Of a stretch of 64,000 nucleotides of DNA, positions 25,411 through 35,262 are shown piece after piece. The notes beneath the pieces were generated by a model that did not search any database, was not told where the DNA came from, and saw only the letters and a list, made by a program, of their open reading frames with translations. The DNA is from Balneolaceae bacterium (GTDB taxonomy: Bacteria > Bacteroidota > Rhodothermia > Balneolales > Balneolaceae). Made by a program: the position numbers and the translations under genes. Location of the stretch: positions 1 through 64,000 of the forward strand of contig VEMX01000021.1 in assembly GCA_009711805.1 (NCBI GenBank), in the 5' to 3' direction. Numbering within the stretch: the first letter of the stretch is position 1; the number at the start of each line of letters is the position of its first letter.

Positions 25411-25414
25411 CTTG

Positions 25415-26914
25415 TTATATAATATCGAGTGGTTCGGGGCCTCTTTCGTTCTCTCTGATGAAGTGAGCTGCTTTTTCGTAACCATTTAGCAAAGCGTGGA
25501 AACAAGCCAGTTTTGTTGAGGGATATGTTAACCAGTAAGCGCCGATTTTACCAGCCAAAATATCACCAAATCCTGCCCGCGCGAAAATACGAGTGTCATA
25601 GCCGGTTATAAAGGATTGGCCGCTTGTTGTTGCGACTATTGAAGGCAATCCTTTTGATAAAATAGTGACTTTTTTTTCTTTTGACGTGCTGCAGGTCTCC
25701 ATCATCCGTTCATAACTGTCACCAAAGTCAGGATTGAGAAGCAGCTGTAACTCTCCCGGGTGAGGAGTTAGAATCCATTCGGCGGCTTGGGGTTTGTCCC
25801 ATTTGTCTTGCTTTCCAAGGGCATATAATGCGTCGGCATCTATGATTAATTTTCCATTATAGGTTTGGATAAATTGTTGAGCGAATTGGATGGTTACCTT
25901 TTTCCGGCCAAGCCCCGGTCCAATTAAAACAGCTCCGGGTTTTTCTTTTATAGTATTGAGAATCTCGTCCAGGTGCGAGGGTTCAAAAAAAGAATCGCTT
26001 GTATTGCCGACCGGTTTCTTTATGATTTGTACAAGATTCTTTTCATAGATTTCCAGCAGGCCCTTAGGTGTAATCAGCACTACAGCGCCCAGGCCTGCCG
26101 ACCAGGCACTGCGTGCCGCCATAACCGCTGCTCCCGTTAATCCTTCCGACCCGGCTATGATGTATAGCACACCACTGTCGTATTTATGCTTTGGAGTTTG
26201 TACATCCGGAGAATTTGCATTTACCCACTCCTGGTCGATCAGGTATGCAGTTGCCTTCTTGTATTTATTAGGGAAAGAAAGCTCACAGTGGACAACCTGA
26301 CCGGTGATGTCAAAACCTTGATCGAGGTAGAAGCCTGTTTTCAGGGCACCGAAACTTAAGGTGTAATCAGCTTTAACAGCTGTTCCCAGAATGCGACCAC
26401 TGTCGGCATGTAAACCGGTGGGCACATCCAGGGAAAAAACGGGGCATTCCTGCTGATTAATCCATTTGATAGCATCAGAATATGGTTCTCGAACCTCAGA
26501 ATCTAGTCCGGTGCCCAGCATCCCATCTACAATAAAGTCATATTCGCCCGGAGCAAAGGTATCCCAGTTGTGGATATTGATCTCTGTATCCAGCTTTTTT
26601 AAGAGATCCAGGTTTTTTGAGGTATCCTGAGTCAGGGAATCAGTCCCCGAAATAAAGCAGATGGTGATATCAACCTCATGCTGCGAAAGCAGGCGGGCTA
26701 CTACCAGGGCATCTCCGGCATTGTTTCCTTTCCCGCAAATGAAAAGTCCATGCGATTTTTGTTCTGTAACCGCTTCAATATAATCGGCGGCCCGGGTTCC
26801 GGCGGTTTCCATGAGGGTGAACCCATCAATGCCAAAATCTGATATAGTTTTTTCATCCATATGCCGGCATTGTCCCGCAGAGCACAAATAGTAGGAGTAA
26901 GGAATGTTGAGCAT
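25415..26914 (-). CDS. nnr: Bifunctional NAD(P)H-hydrate epimerase/dehydratase
   Basis: A 499-residue fusion that repairs hydrated NAD(P)H. The N-terminal YjeF_N epimerase (about 1-215) shows MDEKTISDFGIDGFTLMETAG, CGKGNNAGDALVVARLL and DFIVDGMLGTGL. The C-terminal ribokinase-like ADP-dependent dehydratase (about 230-499) shows AGSEGLTGAAVMAARSAWSAGLGAV, LIGPGLGRKK and the anion-hole motif near GFGDILAG. Both parts are intact. It is co-transcribed with vanZ downstream. It lies 274 bp from proS, with no supported feature but a REP-like hairpin at 27059. Confidence 0.94.
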   Translation of the reverse strand: MLNIPYSYYLCSAGQCRHMDEKTISDFGIDGFTLMETAGTRAADYIEAVTEQKSHGLFICGKGNNAGDALVVARLLSQHEVDITICFISGTDSLTQDTSKNLDLLKKLDTEINIHNWDTFAPGEYDFIVDGMLGTGLDSEVREPYSDAIKWINQQECPVFSLDVPTGLHADSGRILGTAVKADYTLSFGALKTGFYLDQGFDITGQVVHCELSFPNKYKKATAYLIDQEWVNANSPDVQTPKHKYDSGVLYIIAGSEGLTGAAVMAARSAWSAGLGAVVLITPKGLLEIYEKNLVQIIKKPVGNTSDSFFEPSHLDEILNTIKEKPGAVLIGPGLGRKKVTIQFAQQFIQTYNGKLIIDADALYALGKQDKWDKPQAAEWILTPHPGELQLLLNPDFGDSYERMMETCSTSKEKKVTILSKGLPSIVATTSGQSFITGYDTRIFARAGFGDILAGKIGAYWLTYPSTKLACFHALLNGYEKAAHFIRENERGPEPLDII

Positions 26915-27058
26915 AATCAGGGCTTTTTAGCTGTTTGATAAGTATTTGATTACCCTGGTAAAGTAAGAAACTAAAGCAATAAAACTGAAGCTGAAGAGGT
27001 GCGATTACACGCCGGTAAATTATGAAAGGGGCAGATCATAAGAAGTCCCTTCTGCCAT

Positions 27059-27077
27059 GGGCATCCCTTCGGGAGGC
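27059..27077. repeat. REP-like hairpin repeat, copy
   Basis: GGGCATCCCTTCGGGAGGC. Read on the minus strand it shares TCCCGAAGGGATGC with the repeat at 37798 and is related to the insert in the tRNA-Thr T-loop. It lies in the nnr-proS gap. Confidence 0.5.
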
Positions 27078-27188
27078 AACAGCCTCAGGGTGACTCCTTT
27101 ACTTCACTAAAACTCAGAACATAGCTTTGGTTGCCCCTGATAAATATACTCTCAACAGCCCTTTTCTTTTTTAGCTGTAAGCTATACA

Positions 27189-28655
27189 TCAATACGACCG
27201 GGCGAACAATACCTTTTGTTTCGAAGGCTTACCGCTCACCATACATTCGCCTTCTTCTCCATCTTCCAGAGGGATGAGGCGGATGGTGGCTTTGGTGTCT
27301 TCTTTAATCTTTTCTTCAGTTTCGGGCGTGCCATCCCAATGAGCCCATACAAAGCCGCCTTTGTTTTCGATGATGTTTTTGAACTCCTCATAATTTCCTG
27401 CTTCAGAGGTCATCTCACCGCGGCGTTTTTGGGCTTTTTCAAACAGCTCATTCTGGATGTCATCCAGCATGTCTTTGATTTTAGCACTAATACCATCACG
27501 ATCTACAATGTTCTTCTCCAGAAGGTCGCGGCGGGCCAGCTCTACATTGTTGTTTTCCACATCGCGGGGTCCAACGGCAATCCTCAATGGAATCCCGGCT
27601 GCTTCATGTTCAGCAAATTTGTATCCCGGGTTGTAGTTGTCCCGGTCATCCAATTTGATGCGGACTCCCAGTTCTTCCAGCTCATTATAGATTTTGTCGG
27701 CGTATTCCAGCACCTCTTTGCGTTGCTCATCACTTCTGTAGATGGGCACGATCACCACTTGTACCGAGGCCAGTTTTGGAGGAAGCACCAAGCCCTGGTC
27801 ATCAGAATGAGTCATAATCAACCCCCCAATCAAACGGGTAGATACGCCCCAGCTTGTTGCCCACACCAGTTTGTGCTGCCCGTCCTTGTCCTGGAACTTC
27901 ACATCAAAAGCTTTGGCGAAATTCTGTCCCAGGAAGTGAGAGGTACCGGCTTGGAGGGCTTTTCCGTCCTGCATCAAGGCTTCAATACAATAGGTTTCTT
28001 CAGCGCCTGCAAAACGTTCGCCGGCAGTTTTAACCCCGGTGTGTACGGGCATGGCCATAAAATCTTCGGCAAAGGTGCGGTATACCTCCAGCATCTGCAG
28101 TGTCTCTTCAACAGCTTCTTCTTCGGTGGCGTGGGCGGTATGACCTTCCTGCCATAAAAACTCCATGGTTCTGAGGAACAGGCGGGTTCTCATTTCCCAG
28201 CGCACAACATTGGCCCACTGGTTCACCAGTATAGGCAGGTCGCGGTACGACTGTATCCAGTTGCGGTAGGTGTCCCATATAATAGTCTCGGAAGTCGGCC
28301 GTACAATCAGTTCTTCTTCCAGGCGAGATTCAGGATCTACTTCTACCCCCCCATCCACACTTTTGAGACGGCTGTGGGTGACCACGGCACATTCTTTGGC
28401 AAAGCCTTCTACATGCCGGGCTTCTTTGGATAAAAAAGATTTGGGGATGAACAGCGGGAAGTAGGCATTTTCATGTCCGGTGTCTTTGAACATCTGGTCG
28501 AGGGCTTGTTTCATATTTTCCCAGAGTGCCATACCGTTCGGCCGTATTACCATAGAGCCGCGTACGGGCGAATGCTCTGCCAGCTTGGCCTCTCTTACGA
28601 CGTCCAGATACCATTGTGAATAATCTTTTTCCTGTGATGTTATATTCTTAGCCAT
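27189..28655 (-). CDS. proS: Proline--tRNA ligase
   Basis: A 488-residue class II tRNA synthetase of the short, eukaryote/archaeal-like ProS group (no INS editing domain). Motif 1 and 2 text is seen as [38 protein letters not shown] and [24 protein letters not shown], motif 3 as [23 protein letters not shown]. The C-terminal anticodon-binding domain is [14 protein letters not shown]..., and the end shows a zinc-binding-like [15 protein letters not shown] tail. It charges tRNA-Pro. It is flanked upstream by a CAT-anticodon tRNA on the other strand. Confidence 0.96.
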   Translation of the reverse strand: MAKNITSQEKDYSQWYLDVVREAKLAEHSPVRGSMVIRPNGMALWENMKQALDQMFKDTGHENAYFPLFIPKSFLSKEARHVEGFAKECAVVTHSRLKSVDGGVEVDPESRLEEELIVRPTSETIIWDTYRNWIQSYRDLPILVNQWANVVRWEMRTRLFLRTMEFLWQEGHTAHATEEEAVEETLQMLEVYRTFAEDFMAMPVHTGVKTAGERFAGAEETYCIEALMQDGKALQAGTSHFLGQNFAKAFDVKFQDKDGQHKLVWATSWGVSTRLIGGLIMTHSDDQGLVLPPKLASVQVVIVPIYRSDEQRKEVLEYADKIYNELEELGVRIKLDDRDNYNPGYKFAEHEAAGIPLRIAVGPRDVENNNVELARRDLLEKNIVDRDGISAKIKDMLDDIQNELFEKAQKRRGEMTSEAGNYEEFKNIIENKGGFVWAHWDGTPETEEKIKEDTKATIRLIPLEDGEEGECMVSGKPSKQKVLFARSY

Positions 28656-28965
28656 GAAATGCTGTTGTGTGTTTTTCTTATCCGGTTAAATGAGGGATAT
28701 CGTGAGTGAAGGGCAGTGTCTTCAAACTGTTTTTAGCAATCAGTTTTTGGGAGAAGACTTCTTATTCCGCTCATAGCCACATCATTTAACAGAGTCATTT
28801 AAATCATCATGAGCCCAAAGGTAAGAAACTTATCCAACAGAATTGAGCGAAGGAACAGAAAAAATGTTTCCCATTGTTGTAGAATGCCTTATATTTACTG
28901 CTCTCGAAAAATCGGGGTGATCCTGAGGAGGTGAGCCCTTAAAGCGAGAACATAGTGACAACAAT

Positions 28966-29039
28966 GCCGTGGTAGCTCAGATGGTTAGAGCGCACGACTC
29001 ATAATCGTGAGGTCGACGGTTCAATTCCGTCCCACGGTA
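28966..29039 (+). tRNA. tRNA with CAT anticodon (Met elongator or Ile2)
   Basis: A 74-nt cloverleaf: acceptor GCCGTGG/CCACGGT (with a G1-T72 wobble), TA, D-arm GCTC...GAGC, anticodon stem ACGA-like around CTCATAA with anticodon CAT, variable AGGTC, T-stem GACGG/CCGTC with loop TTCAATT, discriminator A. No CCA is encoded. CAT serves either elongator Met or, after lysidine modification, Ile(AUA), and I cannot separate them from sequence. A terminator-like hairpin follows at 29047. Confidence 0.93.
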
Positions 29040-29046
29040 CATAAAT

Positions 29047-29080
29047 AAAGCCCAGCCTGGAAACAGCTTGGGTTTTTTTG
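29047..29080 (+). terminator. Terminator after the CAT tRNA
   Basis: CCCAGCCTG and CAGCTTGGG pair (one mismatch, one G-T) around GAAA, followed by a run of seven T. Confidence 0.8.
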
Positions 29081-29166
29081 TTTTGAGAGAGAATAAATTT
29101 TTGATTGCCACTTTTCCTACAGCTATCATTGCCCAAAGCAGAAACTGTGAGTCTAAACTGTTATAA

Positions 29167-29472
29167 ATGGGTAAACTTGATACTAACGAATTAAGCAACT
29201 GGCTATGGGATGCAGCAAGCCGGATACGTGGACCAGTAGAAGCTTCGAAGTACAAAGACTATATCCAGCCCCTTATTTTTATAAAACGTCTGTCAGATGT
29301 CTTCGAGGATGAAATGGATAAACTCGCTGAGGAATATGGTGACAGAGAGATTACAGAAGAAATAGTAGCTGAGGATCATGACTATGTTCGGGTATATATT
29401 CCTCCAGAGTACCGTTGGGATCAATTGAAGCAAAAAAAGTACTGACCAAGGTGTTGAAAGAACTGGGATTTT
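29167..29472 (+). pseudogene. hsdM (type I methyltransferase) remnant
   Basis: The frame from 29167 (MGKLDTNELSNWLWDAASRI...) is the N-terminus of an HsdM N6-adenine methyltransferase: WLWDAASRIRGPVEASKYKDYIQPLIFIKRLSDVFEDE. It ends at 92 residues after YIPPEYRWDQLKQKKY. In another frame the next bases read AKKVLTKVLKELGF and stop at 29472, which looks like the extreme C-terminus of HsdM. The whole catalytic core (GxGxF and NPPY/F) is gone, so it is an internal deletion with frameshift. It is the first piece of a collapsed type I RM locus. Confidence 0.8.
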
Positions 29473-29483
29473 GAGATAGAGAT

Positions 29484-30818
29484 ATGAATCCTTCCAACCT
29501 GAAAGAAAGCGAAACCGTTGAGCTCAAAGAGTCATTTAAAGATGACGCTTTGAAAACACTTTGTGCTTTTGCGAATACAAAAGGCGGATCTTTGTTTGTT
29601 GGGGTGAAAGATGACAGCACACTTCTTGGTGGAAGTATCTCAGATGAAAAGCAGCAGCAGATTATTAATAAAATTGTAAATCAGTTGAATATTCAACCTG
29701 GAGTCGTACTACATGAACAGTCTGGAAACGAGTTCCTGGAAATCAAGGTATCAAAGAGCTCGTACCCTGTTAATCTTCGTGGGCGCTTCTATAAACGAAT
29801 AGGAAATACCACCAGGGAATTAAGCCTTGAAGAGCAAAAAACGCTTTTGCTTAAAGATGTTCCCTGGGACTCTCAAGTAAGAGAAGGTATAACCTTCGAT
29901 AATCTTGCCACTAATTTGACCACTCCGATTGCTATTCGAGCCTACGAAAATATTCATGGTGCTTCGCCCGAATCGCTTGATGAAGAAGATTTCTTTGAAC
30001 ATCTCGGATTGATTAAAGGTGGGAAAATCACTAATGCCGCTTTATTGATGTTTGGTGATAATCAAAGCCCTTCTTTCCCATTTGCTAAAGTGCGTATCGG
30101 AAGGTTTAAAGGAGAATCCACGATTGTAGCTGACCATACCATTGGCCGTACTTTAATAAACCAGCTACAGGAATCTGAGCGTGTTATAAAAACGCTGCTC
30201 AATAAGAGGTATAGGATTACGGGTAAATCATTTCAACGTGAAGAAGTCTGGGAGTATCCCCTGGAAGCTATTCGTGAGGCCATATTAAATGCCTTGGTTC
30301 ACCGGGATTATCATATCAACAATGCGCATATAGAAATAAAGATTTTTGATGATCACATCCTGATCAGCAGCCCCGGCTCACTTCCGGAGGGGATTAGTGT
30401 TGATCAGTTAAAGAAGTCGCATCCCTCCGTTCGAAGGAACCCGCTGATTGCCGAGACTTTATTCAGAGCAGGTTATATTGAGCAGTTTGGTACCGGAACC
30501 TTAAGGATGAAAGAAACTCTTAGAAAAGCCGGTCACCCAGATCCGGAGTTTAGTGAGGAGGAAAACAGATTTACGGTACGTTTTGATGCTGCTCCTGAAC
30601 CGGTTGATCTGGATAGTCTTGATTTAAATGAGCGACAACTAAAAGCTGTTGAGCTTGCCCGTGAGGGTGAAATTCAGGCTTCAGACCTGCACGAAAATTA
30701 TCCGGAAGTAAACCGGAAAACGATTACCCGGGACTTAACTGAGCTGGTTGAACAGGAATTATTTGAAAAAACCGGCAAGGGTAAGGGGACCCGGTATCAC
30801 CTTCGGTTTAAACGTTAA
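29484..30818 (+). CDS. Schlafen/AlbA_2-type putative DNA-binding ATP-binding protein (type I RM accessory)
   Basis: A 444-residue intact protein. The N-terminal AlbA_2 (Schlafen-like) domain is NLKESETVELKESFKDDALKTLCAFANTKGGSLFVGVKDD. A HATPase_c_4-type region follows with REAILNALVHRDYHINNAHIEIKIFDDHILISSPGSLPEG, and HPSVRRNPLIAETLFRAGYIEQFGTGTLRMKE. A winged-helix end (RKTITRDLTELVEQELFEKTGKGKGTRYHLRF) closes it. Such genes are frequent passengers between hsdM and hsdS/hsdR and are sometimes called RecG-related or ATP-dependent helicase in databases. Here it is the only whole gene left of the locus. It follows the hsdM remnant by 11 bp. Confidence 0.88.
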   Translation: MNPSNLKESETVELKESFKDDALKTLCAFANTKGGSLFVGVKDDSTLLGGSISDEKQQQIINKIVNQLNIQPGVVLHEQSGNEFLEIKVSKSSYPVNLRGRFYKRIGNTTRELSLEEQKTLLLKDVPWDSQVREGITFDNLATNLTTPIAIRAYENIHGASPESLDEEDFFEHLGLIKGGKITNAALLMFGDNQSPSFPFAKVRIGRFKGESTIVADHTIGRTLINQLQESERVIKTLLNKRYRITGKSFQREEVWEYPLEAIREAILNALVHRDYHINNAHIEIKIFDDHILISSPGSLPEGISVDQLKKSHPSVRRNPLIAETLFRAGYIEQFGTGTLRMKETLRKAGHPDPEFSEEENRFTVRFDAAPEPVDLDSLDLNERQLKAVELAREGEIQASDLHENYPEVNRKTITRDLTELVEQELFEKTGKGKGTRYHLRFKR

Positions 30819-30824
30819 AAATTT

Positions 30825-30947
30825 ATGGGACATTTTATGGGACATTTTGAAACGCTCGTGAAATTTATTTGATCACAGAAACACCTTTTATGCATACATT
30901 AAGCCGGTTTGTGTTAACAAAACCCAGATGAACTTATGGGACATTTT
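30825..30947 (+). repeat. Three ATGGGACATTTT repeats
   Basis: Exact 12-bp units at 30825-30836, 30837-30848 and 30936-30947, plus a degenerate CGGACAT just after. The last two codons of these would spell MGHF-like text, as often seen at the tails of AlbA_2/Fic proteins, so the repeats may be old extended coding sequence. Confidence 0.7.
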
Positions 30948-30992
30948 ACCGGACATGCTCGGCATCCCGCAACCTACAGACAACGAATTAAT

Positions 30993-31820
30993 TCAGCTAA
31001 GAACAAAACGATTTATGACAGCCAGAGAAGGATTTAAAGAAACTGAAATTGGGGAAATTCCTGTGGAATGGGAATACATATAGCCTTCAATATAACTTCG
31101 GCTATCTGGTTTTTTTAAGCTTTCAAGTTCTGAGATATCCGATTCGATAAAGTAGTCTGGGGTTGATGACCAATAGTCGATTTCCTGGTTTGATATGGAA
31201 TATCTCCAAATGCCGGGATAGGAGAGATAAGAGAAATATACATTCTCAGCATCCGAAGTGATATATGTCCCATCAACATATTTACCAACATAGGCCATTG
31301 GGGGTGTATCGTGAATTGCCCCCAGGTGAGTATTTGATGAAATATCATAAATGGCCAATGCTTTATCTGATTCCCCATATCCAACTTCATTAATCGTTAC
31401 AAAAAGCGAGTCGTTTATTAGGGTAAAATTCTTGGTTCTGAAGTTTTTTAAGGTGAGCTCCAGATGATCAGTGCCGTCTCTTTCATACAAGATTGCTTTG
31501 AATTCATTAAATGGAAGTACGGCAAAATAGTTGCCGGATGTTTTGCAGTTGATAAGCGTTTGAAACTCACCCGGCCCCCTTCCGATCTGCTCTGCTTTTC
31601 GGATAAACTTTCCGGTATCATCAAAAACAAGAATGTTCTGTAAGTCGCAATAGTATAGGCTGCCATCATCATCCATGGCAGCCTTGTACAATTGAGGAAG
31701 GATAAATTCATCCTCTATGACGATGCTGTATGAGCCAGTTTTTTCTATTTGGAATTGCGAAACCCCTTGCTCGCTAAATAATGTGGTATAGAGGACAATA
31801 AATAATGCCAGGTATTTCAT
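30993..31820 (-). pseudogene. Six-bladed beta-propeller (NHL-like) protein, 3' truncated
   Basis: The 275-residue frame starts MKYLALFIVLYTTLFSEQGVSQFQIEKTG (signal peptide) and continues with propeller strands (YCDLQNILVFDDTGKFIRKAEQIGRGPGEFQTL) typical of Bacteroidota 6-bladed beta-propeller proteins of about 370 residues. From about residue 246 the frame enters sequence that on the other strand is the hsdS fragment (end at 31083), so the last ~30 residues are not native. The gene was cut by the same deletion or insertion that destroyed hsdS. Its start overlaps the DUF2939 stop by one base (TAATG). Confidence 0.75.
31015..31083 (+). pseudogene. hsdS specificity subunit, 5' fragment
   Basis: From ATG 31015 the reading is MTAREGFKETEIGEIPVEWE followed by YI and stop. 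The FKETEIGEIPxEWE text is the common start of type I HsdS subunits. After 22 residues the frame meets a TAG at the join with the opposing propeller gene, so more than 350 residues of HsdS are missing, and hsdR is absent as well. Confidence 0.8.
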
Positions 31821-32431
31821 TAATTCGACGTCTCCATCGCCTCAATATCACTCAGTAGCTGTGGGATGTTAGAGACTTCGGCTACCTGCCAATAGCCGTC
31901 CATATCCCGCATCATCAGTTCAATGGTAAGGGTAGTGTCTAAGTCTGCGTGGTTAAATTCGAGTCCGGCATAGGCGGTTTTGCCATCTCTGTCTATATAG
32001 CTGATGCTCTCTACCAGGTCTCCCTTAAATCCGAGTTTTCTTGCAAAACCATCCAGGCTGGGTCCTTTTGTTTGTTCTGAGGCTTCTATGTCTGTCTCTC
32101 CCGTTTCAACATAGCGGATGATTTGTTTTTCGGCCTGACTCACAAGCATAGGCTTTACCAGTTTCACCAATCCTTTGCCCATGGCAGCTCCCAGCTCTTC
32201 GAAGGGATCATCGCTGGATACATCCCGGGTGGCCTCGTCCAGCATATCATCAATCATCCGGGAAGTGAGGCCTTCAATATCAACATGCTTTTTGAAAGTG
32301 GTTACATCATGAGTTTTTACGGCCTGCTCTATCTGGTTAATGGAATATCGCGGTGTTGATGTCCAGTACCAATAACCACTGCCTGCTACAAGTACCAACA
32401 GTAAAAAAGAAATAATCGCTTTTGATTTCAT
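31820..32431 (-). CDS. DUF2939 domain protein
   Basis: A 203-residue protein with one N-terminal membrane anchor (MKSKAIISFLLLVLVAGSGYWYW) and the DUF2939 pattern TPRYSINQIEQAVKTHDVTTFKKHVDIEGLTSRMIDDMLDEA...LGAAMGKGLVKLVKPMLVSQAEKQIIRYVE. A C-terminal FARKLGFKGDLVESISYIDRDGKTAYAGLEF half follows. The family is uncharacterised and periplasmic. It is translationally coupled to the truncated propeller gene downstream. Confidence 0.85.
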   Translation of the reverse strand: MKSKAIISFLLLVLVAGSGYWYWTSTPRYSINQIEQAVKTHDVTTFKKHVDIEGLTSRMIDDMLDEATRDVSSDDPFEELGAAMGKGLVKLVKPMLVSQAEKQIIRYVETGETDIEASEQTKGPSLDGFARKLGFKGDLVESISYIDRDGKTAYAGLEFNHADLDTTLTIELMMRDMDGYWQVAEVSNIPQLLSDIEAMETSN

Positions 32432-32646
32432 ACAAACCCCTTTGCTTAGTTTAAATAACGCTTTGAGTATAGTAAATCCAATCCAAATAGTTTCAAGGTT
32501 GTTATCTGCCGGCCCGTGAATATAAAAGAGTTATTATTTGGCGTCTAAACCTCCAAGGTTTCCAATCTGGCTAATCGACTAAATGCACCAACGAGAAAAC
32601 CTTGGTGGTCTTGAATTGAAAGCTGATAGCTGACAATTAATATCCT

Positions 32647-35262
32647 CTACTTAACCAACGTCATCTTGCGGCTGATTTGATGTCCATTGGCGTTAAGCTT
32701 ATACAGGTATATGCCAGAAGAAAGCTTAGAAGCATCAAAGGTAACTGTATGTTCGCCAGCAGCTTTATGCCGATGTACCAAGGTTGCAACTTTGCGGCCG
32801 GATGTGTCAAATACTTCCAATTGTACCATGGCTGCTTGGGCAAGGCTATAGCGGATTACAGTAGATGGATTGAACGGATTCGGGTAATTCTGGTTAAGCC
32901 GGATTTGTTTGGGGACGTCTAATGAGGGCTCAGTTGAAGTGGTAACGACTTCCCGGAGTTGATAACGAAATACTCCCTCACCCTGGGTGGCAGCGTAGAG
33001 GAATTCACCGCCGGCAGAGAATTTGAGCATGGCCACCGAGCGGGTTGATAGTTCATCATTAATCTGTTCCCAGCTTTGGCCATTGTCTTTACTGACATAT
33101 ACTCCCCCATGCCATTCGGCGGCATATATATGGGAAGGCTCAACAGGGTCAATCACAATAGAAGTGATATGGGCATGATCCCGGGTACTCTGATCGATAA
33201 GAAGTGCCGGACTTAACACCTGAGCCCAGTTTTGTCCACCATCTTCGGTTTTATATACTCCAAAAATATTACAGCCTGTATATACCACCTGGTCGTCATC
33301 GGGATGTACCGCTACCGAGAGCAGGGAGTGGCGGGGCAGGGGATCATCCTCATGCCAGATGTCATCCCATGATTGTCCATCCGGCAGATTCCCCTTGGCA
33401 TCTTGCCAGTTGGCACCCCCATCGGTAGATTTATAAATACCACCATCCCTTAAGGTGATGTACACCAAATCTGCATTTTGGTAGCTGATGCCGATATCGG
33501 TGACATTTTTGGCCTGAGCTCCTGTGGGAAGGCCATCGTTACGTTCGTTCCAATGCCACCCTCCATCGGCAGAACGGTACACCCCCTGACTTTCAGGAAA
33601 ATCAAGTTGGTGGGGGTTGGGATGAAACCCGGCAGCCATAAATCCTGCATATACAATGAGGGGATCTGAGGGGGCATAAACAAGATTGCGGGCTCCATGA
33701 CGATCCCCTACTGCACCGGTTTCAAGATATAATGCTGACTCCCAGTTTTGTCCGGCATCCTCACTAATGAGGATATAGCTTTCATGTTCATCAGAGGTGA
33801 TGCGGGTATCCCCGGATGGATCCGAGGGATCAAAAGCGACACCAAAACCTTCGGGAAAAGCGGCAGGTCCATTACTGATACCATTCCAGTTATCACCGCT
33901 ATTATCACTATCAAACACACCACTGCGACCGTTGGCCATGATGCGTTCGGGGTCGTTGGGATCTACGGCAATACTGTGGATATCGGCCCCGGTATATCCT
34001 TTGCTCCAGCTTACCCAGCTTTGGGCTCCGTCTTCGGATTTAAACACTCCACCGCCGTAGTTATTTACATACAATTTGTCCTGGTCATTCTGGCTTACCA
34101 CCATGTCGATGGGAACCCCACTGCGCACCCCTTCCGGACCATAGGGGGCACCAAAGGCTCCACTATGTCGAGTCCAGTTAAGGCCGTTGTCCGCTGAGCG
34201 ATAAATAGCCTGTGCCGATCCCACATACACAATGGATGGGTTAGATGGCGAAAATGCCACAGCAGTCAATGGTTCCTGGTTCCACCCGAAGGTAGATGGG
34301 GAAACATCGGTCCAGCTTTGGCCAAAGTCGGTGGAGCGGTAGATGGCTCCGTAAAGCCCTTTATTATAATCGTTATTGTTTCCGGCGGCTATAATAAGGG
34401 TGGCAGGATTATCGGGATCCTGGTGTGCTCCACCTATAAACATGCTTTTTGAAGGATCGATACCAGCGTTGGAAGCACTCCAGGTTTGCCCGCCGTCTAC
34501 TGTACGGTACACTCCAAGCCCGGGCCCGGATGGGTAGGTTTCGTCGGGGTCGTCCGTGAATGCTTCCCGGTCAAAGATACCGGTGGTTACCAACATCTCG
34601 TCGGTGTTCTCAGGGTTGATGAAGAGCCAGCGTGTAAGGCTGTTAAATTCTTGCATCAGGGTGAAGTTCTCTCCGCCATCTTCGGAGTGATAGATGAAGC
34701 CTTTTACTTTTTCAAACTCGGTTCCCCATTCTGCGGTGTGCTGTTCTCCCATCACGAAAACGAAATCCGAGTTACCGGGCATTACTTCAATATGGCGGAT
34801 GGTAATCGGCCCGGTATCGGGGTTGGGATCCAGGTTAATGCCGTTGTCTTTTTTAACCCAGCTGTTCCCTCCGTCAGTGGATTTGTAGAGTCCCCCGCCT
34901 TGCTCCATGCCTGCCCACAGGATATTATTGTCGTTGGGATCGATACGGAATGCAAACACAGGGATGGCATCTGATGAGGCCCCGGCCCTGAAGTCGATGC
35001 CGTTGTTGGCAGTTTCCCAGTTTTGGCCGGAATCAAAACTTACTTGCAGCCCCGACCAGGCATCGGTCACAAAAATGGTCTCGGGGTTATCAGGTCGGTA
35101 CCGAACATTGTAGCCAAGCCCGCCAATAGGACCGCCGGTTTTGTGCCACACATTAAAATCAGTTTGGCCATTGTTGATGTTGATGCGGTTCAGAAATCTC
35201 CATGCAAAAGGAAGCCCTGCAGTTACAGTAAGTCCGGTTTTTAAGAATTCTTTTCGATCCAT
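32647..35262 (-). CDS. BNR/sortilin-type beta-propeller protein with T9SS C-terminal sorting domain
   Basis: An 871-residue secreted protein from ATG 35262 (MDRKEFLKTGLTVTAGLPFAWRF, a signal with RKEFLK near the Tat consensus). Most of the length is repeated Asp-box (BNR) units, for example YKSTDGGNSWVKKDNGI, YRTVDGGQTWSASNAGI, YVSKDNGQSWEQIND, making a glycosidase-like or VPS10-like propeller. It ends with a Por/T9SS type A sorting domain: IRLNQNYPNPFNPSTVIRYSLAQAAMVQLEVFDTSGRKVATLV...SGIYLYKLNANGHQISRKMTLVK. It is thus sent to the surface through type IX secretion. Without catalytic sites visible I cannot call it an enzyme. Confidence 0.9.
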   Translation of the reverse strand: MDRKEFLKTGLTVTAGLPFAWRFLNRININNGQTDFNVWHKTGGPIGGLGYNVRYRPDNPETIFVTDAWSGLQVSFDSGQNWETANNGIDFRAGASSDAIPVFAFRIDPNDNNILWAGMEQGGGLYKSTDGGNSWVKKDNGINLDPNPDTGPITIRHIEVMPGNSDFVFVMGEQHTAEWGTEFEKVKGFIYHSEDGGENFTLMQEFNSLTRWLFINPENTDEMLVTTGIFDREAFTDDPDETYPSGPGLGVYRTVDGGQTWSASNAGIDPSKSMFIGGAHQDPDNPATLIIAAGNNNDYNKGLYGAIYRSTDFGQSWTDVSPSTFGWNQEPLTAVAFSPSNPSIVYVGSAQAIYRSADNGLNWTRHSGAFGAPYGPEGVRSGVPIDMVVSQNDQDKLYVNNYGGGVFKSEDGAQSWVSWSKGYTGADIHSIAVDPNDPERIMANGRSGVFDSDNSGDNWNGISNGPAAFPEGFGVAFDPSDPSGDTRITSDEHESYILISEDAGQNWESALYLETGAVGDRHGARNLVYAPSDPLIVYAGFMAAGFHPNPHQLDFPESQGVYRSADGGWHWNERNDGLPTGAQAKNVTDIGISYQNADLVYITLRDGGIYKSTDGGANWQDAKGNLPDGQSWDDIWHEDDPLPRHSLLSVAVHPDDDQVVYTGCNIFGVYKTEDGGQNWAQVLSPALLIDQSTRDHAHITSIVIDPVEPSHIYAAEWHGGVYVSKDNGQSWEQINDELSTRSVAMLKFSAGGEFLYAATQGEGVFRYQLREVVTTSTEPSLDVPKQIRLNQNYPNPFNPSTVIRYSLAQAAMVQLEVFDTSGRKVATLVHRHKAAGEHTVTFDASKLSSGIYLYKLNANGHQISRKMTLVK

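Noticed and set aside
29167-31083. A new defence system built on the Schlafen-like protein
   Set aside because: Neighbours are recognisable RM debris; nothing shows an additional partner gene.
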